Below, one piece after another: positions 22,441-28,926 of a stretch of DNA of 29,215 bases. The stretch's first letter is position 1, and the number at the start of each line of letters is the position of its first letter. The position numbers were made by a program, and so were the translations under genes. The notes under the pieces are model-generated. The model was given only the letters and a program-made list of their open reading frames with translations. It ran no database searches and had not been told where the DNA came from. Where the stretch lies: IMG/VR virus record IMGVR_UViG_3300043449_001694, positions 1-29,215 of that record; one strand, given 5' to 3'. This stretch comes from a virus.

Positions 22441-25131
22441 TTAGACCGGCGCGGCTTTGTTCGGTAGAAGTCCGTGATCTCGACGCGGACGAGCTTGGTA
22501 CCGTGCCGCCGCTGCCTGGGTATCACCCCCTCGAATCAGCTCCACGATGTAGCCCTCCTGCTCCTCTGGGATACGCGTGAGTTTCCCTTGGTTTTTAAGG
22601 GCATACATCTCGTTGCCGCGCAGTCCGTTGAGCTCACGGAACTTGAAGCGCTTGTAGATGCTGGCGCGTTTAGCTCCCAAGCCATCGTCCTTGAAGGGCT
22701 TGTTGAACAGCACTGCGTTCTCGGGGAGCTCATCCAACTGACGGTTGAACATGCTCTTGACTTGCTTAGAGACCGCCAGCGACTGAGCTTTGGTAACCCC
22801 CTCCTTCTGGGAGAAGCTCAGGTCCGTTTGGAAGGCCACGCCATACTTGTCGAAAGCACCGGCCTTACCCTTGCGCTCAGCGACGAAGGTGACGAGCGTG
22901 TCGTCAACCGAGCCCATGCTCAGGACGTGCCCTGTTGTCGGGTTGTGCCAGGTGCTGAAGTTGTTCTCGGTGTCGACGTGCTTGAGCCTTAAGCCCTGGG
23001 CGTCTGCAGCCACATAGGCCAGGCCAAGCTTGGCTTTACCCAAGAGCTTGCTGGCTGGCTGCTGCCATTGCTTGGGAAGTTTGGCAATGTTACGGCGCAC
23101 CTGGGTGTCGGACAAGCCTTTGATGCCTTGCTCGATGTATCGGGCGGAGTTCTTGTACAGCCCCATCGACTGCCTGTTCTTGTAGGCGTACCGTCCGCCA
23201 AGGGTCAGGCCTGCCACCGTGCCAGCAATGGCGGCTGCTTTGCCTACACGACTGAGCGTGGAACCGGCTGTTCCGGATGTGGTAGGACGCTCAGCTGTCG
23301 ATGACGTCGCCGAAACAGCTGCTGTCTGTTTTGAGCACTTACGGTTATCTGGGATACCCGACTTGCCGCAGCGCTTGTCGAGACGAGCATCGACTGAGTC
23401 GCGGCGGCGCATGGCCTCGTAGGCGTTCTCGGCGGCGGCGCGTGTGGCATAGCGCGGTGTGCCATCGGGGTTCTTCTGCCGCAACAGCGCGGCGACGGCT
23501 TGACCGCGGGAACGACGGCGGGCTGGACGCTCTACGCCGGTCGCTGCGCGCGGTGCCGTGCTCGATGTGGGAACTGCCCGGCGAACGCGGGTGATCGAAC
23601 GCCATCCAGACGCTGCCCCCGCTTCGTTAACCACCCGCAGCGCCTCGCTCGGGTCGCCGACCGTCGTACCCCGCAGCTCACTAGCTGCAGTCACGAGCTC
23701 GGTGTCCGTCATGGAGAAGCTGGGCTTGGTCTGACCCATCACGACCTTGGAGTGATAGGCCTTGCGTAGTAGGAGGGCTGTACCAGATCCAGGGATAGGC
23801 CGCTGCCAGGACAGACGCTGCGCCAGGTATTGGGCGTGCCCCAGAGATGCGTCGATATACGAGCTGGCCTTGATCCCGGTACGAATACCGGGGGCGATTG
23901 TTCCGGACTCAGCGATGTCCCGAAACGCGCTGTCAAAACCACCCAGCGTGTCCTTGTAGAGCGTTTCAGCCTGGGCCAGTGGCGACTTTTTGTCGTCCAT
24001 CAGCTTGATGAAGTAGGCCTCGGTGGCCGCGTCTAAGTCGGCATCACCGCTTTTCCAGCTCGTAGCGGTCTTGTTGAGGTACTCGGGGAGGTCGCTCTGC
24101 GACTTGGGATCGAGGCCAGCCTGCTGCATCCCTGTAGTGATGCGGCTGCGTTGGGCCTCGATCACTTCGGTGAGACCACGCTGCGTGTAAATCCGGTCAG
24201 CGTTGAGATCGGTGCCCCAGCCCTGGGGACGACGGAGCCCGAAGCTACGAGTCAACAGATTGTTGGTCGAACCGACCGAGAACAGGCTGCCTTGCCCCAG
24301 ATTCAAGGTGGCGGGTCGCTGGGTTCCCCAGAACTCGCGCAGGGACCGGGACTCCCACTCAGGGAAAGCAGTTTTGGATGGGACACCGTTCGACATGTCG
24401 ACGCTGTTCATCCGATCTCGAAGGGCGTCGCGGCCTGTTCCAGCGCGGGGGTTCTGCCGACGACCGATGGCTTGGAGGTTTTGACTAGCCAAGCCCTGCC
24501 GCATCTGGGCTTGAGCCGTCGCTGAGTGCTGTAGACCTTGAATGCCTAGGGCTTCACGCGCTCGGATGCGGTCACCCACAAGGGGCGTATTCCTTGCGAG
24601 GCCATCAATCGCCGTTTTGACAGAGTCGTCGATCTTGTCACCAATAGCGCGACGATACTGCGCATTGACAGACAGCCCCCTGTGACTAAGGGCAGCGAGC
24701 ATGACGATAGCAACAGGAGCGCCAACGTAAGTAGCAAACCGGTTGATATTGTTTTTAAGCTCTTCTTTGGCTTTAAGATCACCGGGGTGCACCTTTGCGG
24801 CACCACGAGCGATTGCGCGACGACCACCCTCGAGCTCGGAGAAGCTGAGCTTGGCTACGCCTTTGCCGAGGCGCTTGATACCTCGCTCGATGTTGGCAAA
24901 TCCTGCAATCGGGTCCGAGCCTTTACCTACCGAGCGGAGGTGAGGATCGTTGCCTTCGCCTTTTAGCCGACAGTCCCACTCAGGGGGGATACAGCGGTTG
25001 CCGCACTTGGTGTTAGGAGGTGTGCAGCGTACTGAACCGCGAGTTTTGCCTCGGCGTGCGTCTAAGCGAGCACGGGCTTCGAGGTATGCAACCGTCCGGA
25101 AACCGTCGGGGTTGATGTTCGGGGTTGTCAT
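22441..25131 (-). CDS. Large Cys-motif head-region protein (896 aa), possible internal virion protein
   Basis: ATG at 25131 overlaps the portal stop (TGATG) and is preceded by GGGAGA, so it is chosen over the ATG 15 bases upstream. The N-terminus (residues about 22-54) reads RLDARRGKTRGSVRC, then CTPPNTKCGNRCIPPEWDC, followed by a Gly/Lys-rich region and a hydrophobic stretch near 133-146 (VGAPVAIVMLAALSHRG). The long middle is helical. Near 583-601 a second motif ARLDKRCGKSGIPDNRKC precedes another Ala/Gly-rich hydrophobic stretch (AAAIAGTVAGLTLGGRYAY). The last 200 residues look like a folded alpha/beta domain, with ENAVLFNKPFKDDGLGAKRA and IYKRFKFREL; the latter resembles the end of GNAT folds, but this is weak. 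Position between portal and MuF suggests an internal, possibly ejected, head protein. Confidence 0.85.
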   Translation of the reverse strand: MTTPNINPDGFRTVAYLEARARLDARRGKTRGSVRCTPPNTKCGNRCIPPEWDCRLKGEGNDPHLRSVGKGSDPIAGFANIERGIKRLGKGVAKLSFSELEGGRRAIARGAAKVHPGDLKAKEELKNNINRFATYVGAPVAIVMLAALSHRGLSVNAQYRRAIGDKIDDSVKTAIDGLARNTPLVGDRIRAREALGIQGLQHSATAQAQMRQGLASQNLQAIGRRQNPRAGTGRDALRDRMNSVDMSNGVPSKTAFPEWESRSLREFWGTQRPATLNLGQGSLFSVGSTNNLLTRSFGLRRPQGWGTDLNADRIYTQRGLTEVIEAQRSRITTGMQQAGLDPKSQSDLPEYLNKTATSWKSGDADLDAATEAYFIKLMDDKKSPLAQAETLYKDTLGGFDSAFRDIAESGTIAPGIRTGIKASSYIDASLGHAQYLAQRLSWQRPIPGSGTALLLRKAYHSKVVMGQTKPSFSMTDTELVTAASELRGTTVGDPSEALRVVNEAGAASGWRSITRVRRAVPTSSTAPRAATGVERPARRRSRGQAVAALLRQKNPDGTPRYATRAAAENAYEAMRRRDSVDARLDKRCGKSGIPDNRKCSKQTAAVSATSSTAERPTTSGTAGSTLSRVGKAAAIAGTVAGLTLGGRYAYKNRQSMGLYKNSARYIEQGIKGLSDTQVRRNIAKLPKQWQQPASKLLGKAKLGLAYVAADAQGLRLKHVDTENNFSTWHNPTTGHVLSMGSVDDTLVTFVAERKGKAGAFDKYGVAFQTDLSFSQKEGVTKAQSLAVSKQVKSMFNRQLDELPENAVLFNKPFKDDGLGAKRASIYKRFKFRELNGLRGNEMYALKNQGKLTRIPEEQEGYIVELIRGGDTQAAAARYQARPRRDHGLLPNKAAPV

Positions 25132-26960
25132 CAGTACGTCTCCCAAGCGGCTCGGAGTGCTTCGACTTCGCCCTCGGGTACAGGGGAGAGCCCTGCCACA
25201 GTCTGCCGAGGGAATAAAGCGTTGATGCCGCTCTTTGCTGCGCGCAAGGAGGCGAAGCCTGTTGCATAGGGGCCGTCAATCAGGGCGCCGTCGACGACAA
25301 AGCGGGCTCGGTAGACCTTGTAAGCCTTGGTGCGATTGGGACCAAAGACCATCAGGGGTGCGCCCTCGGTGGCATCGGTGCGTTGACCGTCGGGGCCTAC
25401 CAGATGCCCGGCTTTGACACCGCTCAGTTCGTGCGAAACAGCGATGCGTAGGCCGTGGGCCTCGTAGTGGTCAAACAGGGAGGCGTCACCACGGCCAGGT
25501 GGGAGGATTGCGGTCTGTGCTGGGTCGTCTGCTTCCTCTGCCGGCGGTAAGCCGGGTTGCTCTGGTGACGCAGCTGACAGTTGAGCCTCGTAGCCCGCCA
25601 TCTGCGATTGGAATGAGGCGTCGGTCTGGGCAACCAATTGCTCAGTGACCGCCTCGTTGAGCGTGGTGTCGATGCTGTACTCGGTGCCACCGAAGCGGGC
25701 TTCGCGTACTTCGAGGGGGTTCAGGACTCCAAGATTGATGTACTGCGCATCGACTTGAGCCATCTGCAGGCGCAGACCCGCTTTTTCCTCGTCGGTCTGG
25801 GTGAAGACACTCGGGAAGCGAACACTCCAGGATTCCGGAACTCGTCCTCGGGTGGGGCCTTCGCGGCTGGCGAGGATGTAGGTGAAGACCTCGGTCAGTG
25901 GGGTGCGGCAGTAAACCTCCTGCCACTGCTCGACCAGGGAGGCCCAGACGCGTTCCTCGAAGCGGCCTTCCTTACCCAGGCCACCGGGAGAGTCACCCAT
26001 CAGGATCGAGGCGGGCCAACCCGTGGCTGCTTGGAGATCCTTGATAAAGGGCTCGGTGGCACTGGCCATGTTGGACAGCGCACGGTTGAGGAACTGAAGG
26101 TCTTCCTCCTGGTCGACGACCATGCCGCCGTAGACGGAGCGGCTGAGGTTGTTGGCCTCGAGGCGCTTGCGCAGATCCGTCTCGTTTCCGGAAGCAATCC
26201 GCTGGAACAGGCCGGGGATCTTGTGGACAAACAGATCCGAGTCCGTGGTCATGGTTTCGAGACCCGACATCGTGGACTCGTAGCGCTTGTAGGCCTCCCA
26301 GATCAGCTGAAGGACCGACTGACCCCAGCCGGTGTTGCGGACACGGACGTTCCAGGGCAGATACAGACCATCGAAGCGGGCGACCCGGGTGTTGTGGATG
26401 CGGACGTTGGTGTACGAGCCCGTCTGGTTGGGGGTGATCCGCTGGCTGGTAGTGATCCGGTAATGCGAGGGCTTCGAGTAGTCCGTGATCGAGAAGTCCT
26501 CGGGGATCAGCTCGTGCCGTGACAGAGGAACGAAGCCGCGAACTGCGCGGATGCGGTTGAGGTCGACCGGTTCCTCCTCGGGGAGACCGTCGTCGATCAA
26601 CAGGACTAGGCCCGCTCCACCGTAGAGGCGCTGCAGTTTGACGACCTCGGAGAGGGCGTAGTGGAACTGGGTGGCCTGGAGAAAAGTCTCGACACTGCTG
26701 ATGGTGTTGTTGGCATCAGGCTCGGTGTCGCTGCCCAGGACGATGGTGGTGCGGTGGCGCAGGATCTCATCGGCGATGGCGTCGACGTAGCGACGAGGTA
26801 CGCCGTGGCTGTAAAGGGCCTCGAGCTCGGATTCTGAGAGGAAGGCTTTTGCTGCTACAGATGTTGCTGTTGTCTTGTCTCGAGATGACAGGCCCATTCC
26901 TGTCAACACGTTGACTAAAGCACCATCATTCCGGAAAGTATCGGTAGTGTTTTGCGTCAC
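25131..26960 (-). CDS. Portal protein (DUF1073 type)
   Basis: About 609 residues from GTG at 26960 (MTQNTTDTFRNDGALVNVLT); a longer form from TTG at 27002 is possible. The DUF1073 portal features are clear: an early ...LVN.LTGMG..RDK segment, RRYVDAIADEILRHRTTIVL, FHYALSEVVKLQRLYGGAGL, VHKIPGLFQRIASGNETDLR (family segment K.pgl...), and ATGWPASILMGDSPGGLGKE with EERVWASLVEQWQ, the conserved G.SP.G.N/K region. Portal dodecamers form the DNA entry vertex and anchor the motor and neck. A tail of roughly 110 residues (FDHYEAHGLRIAVSHELSGV to the end) lies beyond the usual core and contains NRTKAYKVYRARFVVDGALI; its function is unknown. No terminase is found next to it. Confidence 0.95.
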   Translation of the reverse strand: MTQNTTDTFRNDGALVNVLTGMGLSSRDKTTATSVAAKAFLSESELEALYSHGVPRRYVDAIADEILRHRTTIVLGSDTEPDANNTISSVETFLQATQFHYALSEVVKLQRLYGGAGLVLLIDDGLPEEEPVDLNRIRAVRGFVPLSRHELIPEDFSITDYSKPSHYRITTSQRITPNQTGSYTNVRIHNTRVARFDGLYLPWNVRVRNTGWGQSVLQLIWEAYKRYESTMSGLETMTTDSDLFVHKIPGLFQRIASGNETDLRKRLEANNLSRSVYGGMVVDQEEDLQFLNRALSNMASATEPFIKDLQAATGWPASILMGDSPGGLGKEGRFEERVWASLVEQWQEVYCRTPLTEVFTYILASREGPTRGRVPESWSVRFPSVFTQTDEEKAGLRLQMAQVDAQYINLGVLNPLEVREARFGGTEYSIDTTLNEAVTEQLVAQTDASFQSQMAGYEAQLSAASPEQPGLPPAEEADDPAQTAILPPGRGDASLFDHYEAHGLRIAVSHELSGVKAGHLVGPDGQRTDATEGAPLMVFGPNRTKAYKVYRARFVVDGALIDGPYATGFASLRAAKSGINALFPRQTVAGLSPVPEGEVEALRAAWETY

Positions 26961-27047
26961 GACAGCGCAAGACGCGGCGGGATATGCAAAATGTATCGCC
27001 AAATTGCAAACTTGCGCACAGGGTGCGAATGCGAGTTAGCGGTATAC

Positions 27048-27121
27048 GAGTTTAGATTCTGGATGCACGAGTTTAGATTCGCGGGGTGCGAGTTTAGATT
27101 TCAAGAACACGAGTTTAGATT
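27048..27121. repeat. Four tandem 21-bp direct repeats before the portal gene
   Basis: The 11-base core GAGTTTAGATT occurs exactly at 27048-27058, 27069-27079, 27090-27100 and 27111-27121, a strict 21-bp period. Bases between the cores differ (cores are often preceded by CAC, TAC or TGC). The array lies in the non-coding gap between the divergent portal (minus) and HNH (plus) genes. A 21-bp period is two helical turns, so a protein could bind all copies on one face of the DNA. If translated, either strand would give a 7-residue repeat, but no good gene frame uses it. Confidence 0.9.
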
Positions 27122-27202
27122 TCGAGGCCGCTGTTTTCTCTGTTGCAGACTGCGACGGGGACTTTGCTCTGGTCCGTAGGCTGGGAAAGCTGCCACGCCG
27201 GC

Positions 27203-27511
27203 ATGTTGGACCATCACATCGATGGATCCCTCCTCTGCTCAAAACGGTGCGCCAAGCTGCGATTTCGGCAGGGGATCCTCGACTCCTGGGGGTCTTCCTG
27301 CGCGTATTGCGGTAAGCCAGCCGGAACCTTGGATCATGTCCGTCCTCGGTGCAAAGGGGGGCACACCGTTGCCCACAACCTCATTGCCGCTTGCGCTGAG
27401 TGCAATCGAGGTAAAGGGTCAGAGGCGGACTGGAGAACTTGGTTTCGGAGTCAGCCCTCGTGGTCCCCGGACCGAGAAGCCAGTATTTGGGACTGGCTCA
27501 ACCCGGCATAG
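27203..27511 (+). CDS. HNH endonuclease
   Basis: About 102 residues from ATG at 27203; a TTG at 27143 would give 122. CSKRCAKLRFRQGILDSWGS precedes CAYCGKPAGTLDHVRPRCKG, then NLIAACAECNRGKGSE, a complete HNH domain: Cys pairs (CAYC and CAEC) for structural zinc, DH at the first catalytic position, N and N in the later strand-helix. The end WFRSQPSWSPDREASIWDWL is a feature I associate with Synechococcus-type HNH proteins. HNH nucleases next to packaging genes often work with the terminase in DNA cutting, but this gene is on the strand opposite to the head genes and a free-standing role cannot be excluded. Confidence 0.92.
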   Translation: MLDHHIDGSLLCSKRCAKLRFRQGILDSWGSSCAYCGKPAGTLDHVRPRCKGGHTVAHNLIAACAECNRGKGSEADWRTWFRSQPSWSPDREASIWDWLNPA

Positions 27512-27561
27512 TTGCTAGGCTGTTGGTCCAATGATTTCAAGGAATCACTGGGCATTCCGCA

Positions 27562-27615
27562 GTGTGGAGGCTGCGGTGAGGCGTGCAGGCGCGAGAGCCG
27601 GCGCCACCTCCACAC
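27562..27615. repeat. Inverted repeat between convergent genes
   Basis: GTGTGGAGG at 27562-27570 and CCTCCACAC at 27607-27615 are perfect complements with a 36-base GC-rich interior that can itself form short stems. It lies between the end of the plus-strand HNH gene (27511) and the end of the minus-strand membrane peptide gene (27621). It has no T-run, so an intrinsic terminator is doubtful. Otherwise I see nothing in this roughly 110-base gap. Confidence 0.5.
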
Positions 27616-27620
27616 CCCAA

Positions 27621-27710
27621 TCAAGGCAGGATCTTGGACGCCAGCCAGAGTGCCAGGCAACACGCCACGACGTAGACGACGAGAAGCTCGAATAGCAGGG
27701 GGACAGTCAT
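27621..27710 (-). CDS. Membrane peptide of 29 aa
   Basis: The frame MTVPLLFELLVVYVVACCLA followed by LWLASKILP is one continuous hydrophobic helix with a short charged end, a typical single-pass membrane peptide. Its ATG overlaps the TGA of the 28-aa gene upstream (ATGA), the same junction type as all verified genes of this operon. No intergenic space remains between it and the upstream genes. A role such as a holin-like or accessory membrane peptide is possible, but there is no family evidence. It ends 110 bases before the convergent HNH gene. Confidence 0.6.
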   Translation of the reverse strand: MTVPLLFELLVVYVVACCLALWLASKILP

Positions 27711-27793
27711 CGGAGTAGATGTGCAATTACTGCGGTGGTGCCAGCGATAACGACAAACCAGATCGCGGCGTCATAGGGAGGGCCTTGTCTCAT
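27707..27793 (-). CDS. Membrane peptide of 28 aa
   Basis: MRQGPPYDAAIWFVVIAGTT followed by AVIAHLLR: a short polar N-terminus and one hydrophobic helix of about 16 residues. The ATG overlaps the stop of the 82-aa gene (ATGA) and its stop overlaps the next ATG, so two membrane peptides are translated back to back. This exact chaining is the main evidence that the frame is real, since the peptide is too short for composition to decide. The function is unknown. Confidence 0.58.
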   Translation of the reverse strand: MRQGPPYDAAIWFVVIAGTTAVIAHLLR

Positions 27794-28038
27794 TGCTGGC
27801 CCTCCAGCTCGGCAGCGATGGCGAGGAGTTTCTGACGGATCTCCACCATCTTTGTCAGCGGCATCGCTTGATTTCTGTCGTGGAACTCTTCTTCAAGGGC
27901 GGGCGGCACCACCTGATCCGCAGCAGCGCGGAGGGCGGCAGCAATCATCTCAGTATCGGTGACATCACGATCAAGGTTATCGGCCAGTGTGAAGTAGGCA
28001 TCCAGCACCGCCTGCGCAGCGGGGGAGAGGTCAGTCAT
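27790..28038 (-). CDS. Small cyanophage-type protein (82 aa)
   Basis: MTDLSPAAQAVLDAYFTLAD and IAAALRAAADQVVPP, ending VEIRQKLLAIAAELEGQQ, is a pattern I recognise from small uncharacterised proteins in Synechococcus phages. It is helical, acidic and has no membrane part. The function is unknown. It is part of a string of small genes at the right edge, linked by overlaps on both sides (8 bases with the upstream gene, ATGA with the downstream peptide). The family resemblance is from memory. Confidence 0.85.
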   Translation of the reverse strand: MTDLSPAAQAVLDAYFTLADNLDRDVTDTEMIAAALRAAADQVVPPALEEEFHDRNQAMPLTKMVEIRQKLLAIAAELEGQQ

Positions 28039-28216
28039 TAATCGGCTTCATGTAGATGCGAACATTGCGACCGAAGCCACAGGTGCCCCAGCGGATGTAC
28101 CACTTGTTGTCCCAAGGAGATACATGCCCCATCCAGAAGCGTTCAACGTTGTTGGAGTTGAACCACCAGAGCTGGCCGATGCGGCCGGTCTCTGAGTCGA
28201 TGTATAAATCAGTCAT
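28031..28216 (-). CDS. Small Trp-rich protein (61 aa)
   Basis: MTDLYIDSETGRIGQLWWFN and FWMGHVSPWDNKWYIRWGTC, ending FGRNVRIYMKPIND. It is unusually rich in aromatics (six Trp in 61 residues) with strand-like alternation, suggesting a small compact beta domain. I do not recognise a family. Its ATG overlaps the stop of the upstream gene (ATGA) and its end overlaps the next gene by eight bases. A role in host takeover is a general guess for such early-type small genes and is not supported here directly. Confidence 0.8.
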   Translation of the reverse strand: MTDLYIDSETGRIGQLWWFNSNNVERFWMGHVSPWDNKWYIRWGTCGFGRNVRIYMKPIND

Positions 28217-28539
28217 TCGGGCAGGGCCTCCAGGGCGCGGCTGATAAGTTGCCAGTCTTCAGCACGCCAAGCTCCGGTTGTTAGGCGCTGCTGTGCCTCC
28301 AGCGCCTGCCGCTTCAAGCTCGGCGGCTTGGGGCGGCGGGCAGCGCGGAGTTCATTGGCGTCCTCTGGCTCCCATTGAGCGCAGCGCACCAGATACTCAC
28401 AACACGCCTCCAGCTCCTGGTCGGCGCCAGCTTGGAACGCCTGGATCAACAGCACATCGGCATGCTCCCGCTCATCAAACCAGTCGTCCTCCCATTGCTT
28501 AAGAAGCTCCGGCGGTGGGGGGATGGGGTGGTCAGTCAT
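28213..28539 (-). CDS. Small acidic protein (108 aa) of cyanophage type
   Basis: MTDHPIPPPPELLKQWEDDW at the start and ELRAARRPKPPSLKRQALEA later are segments I have seen in small uncharacterised cyanophage proteins. The middle (QAFQAGADQELEACCEYLVR) is a Cys-containing helix. No catalytic motif is visible. ATG overlaps the upstream stop as TAATG. The function is unknown. Confidence 0.85.
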   Translation of the reverse strand: MTDHPIPPPPELLKQWEDDWFDEREHADVLLIQAFQAGADQELEACCEYLVRCAQWEPEDANELRAARRPKPPSLKRQALEAQQRLTTGAWRAEDWQLISRALEALPE

Positions 28540-28715
28540 TAGTTCTCCCCGCTACGGTTGTTCTCTAGCTTCCCAACACGCTGATGCAGCCTGCCGACGG
28601 TATCAGTTAGAAGCTGCAGGCTTCGCCTTAGATCAACAATGACCTCGGCAATGCTTTCGTCCATCTGATCCAGTCGGTCTAGAAGCTGCTTGTCTGGGTC
28701 CGGGAAACTAGGCAT
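28539..28715 (-). CDS. Small coiled-coil protein (58 aa)
   Basis: From ATG at 28715: MPSFPDPDKQLLDRLDQMDE, then SIAEVIVDLRRSLQLLTDTV and GRLHQRVGKLENNRSGEN. The regular spacing of L/I/V makes it an amphipathic helix or coiled coil over most of its length. A longer frame up to 28856 exists but its extra N-terminus overlaps the upstream gene and is Pro/Thr/Ala-rich noise, so the short start is chosen. The pattern resembles the plus-strand coiled coil at 21363-21566 in general design only. The function is unknown. Confidence 0.75.
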   Translation of the reverse strand: MPSFPDPDKQLLDRLDQMDESIAEVIVDLRRSLQLLTDTVGRLHQRVGKLENNRSGEN

Positions 28716-28926
28716 CGAAGTCCTCTTGGCGAGTGGGGTGGGTGTTGGTGTTCCAAATGGCGCTGCGTCGTTTCTCTCCGCAAGTCGGGCAGTAGTTAAC
28801 GCGCCAGCTGGTGTCCAAGATGCAGGGCATAGCGAACACGCCGGGTTCATCGGCAAACTGAAACCATTTCAGGTGCGGTCTGATTTCAGGCCAAGCGGCG
28901 CAGCAGTCTTCGCTGGTGAGGGTCAT
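28708..28926 (-). CDS. Small protein with CxxC motif (72 aa)
   Basis: From ATG at 28926: MTLTSEDCCAAWPEIRPHLK, then WFQFADEPGVFAMPC and a YCPTCGEKRRSAIW segment near residues 46-59 that looks like half of a zinc ribbon. The longer frame to 29067 is rejected, because its extra part is an Arg/Gly-rich shadow of the upstream gene. The ATG overlaps the upstream TAA as TAATG. With one strong CPTC pair and Cys at positions 8-9, metal binding is possible but not shown. Confidence 0.8.
   Translation of the reverse strand: MTLTSEDCCAAWPEIRPHLKWFQFADEPGVFAMPCILDTSWRVNYCPTCGEKRRSAIWNTNTHPTRQEDFDA

Noticed and set aside
22441-23100. GNAT acetyltransferase domain at the C-terminus of the 896-aa protein
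   Set aside because: Only the final IYKRFKF-type segment resembles GNAT proteins; no acetyl-CoA binding loop (Q/R-x-x-G-x-G/A) is visible.
25638-26522. Plus-strand frame of 294 codons opposite the portal gene
   Set aside because: It is antisense to the conserved portal core and has no motif; it is explained as a shadow.
26960-27047. Sigma-70 type promoter (TTGCAA ... CATATC on the minus strand) for the portal operon
   Set aside because: Only 4 of 6 and 3 of 6 matches to the consensus hexamers; too weak to list as a feature.
27048-27121. CRISPR array
   Set aside because: Repeat cores are only 11 bases and spacers 10 bases, far too short, and no cas gene is present.
26952-27179. Repeat-containing plus-strand peptide (EFRF heptapeptide repeats)
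   Set aside because: The 21-bp period keeps frame by arithmetic; the frame has no good start context, is Cys/Arg/Phe-rich, and overlaps the start of the portal gene. The repeats are better explained as a DNA site.
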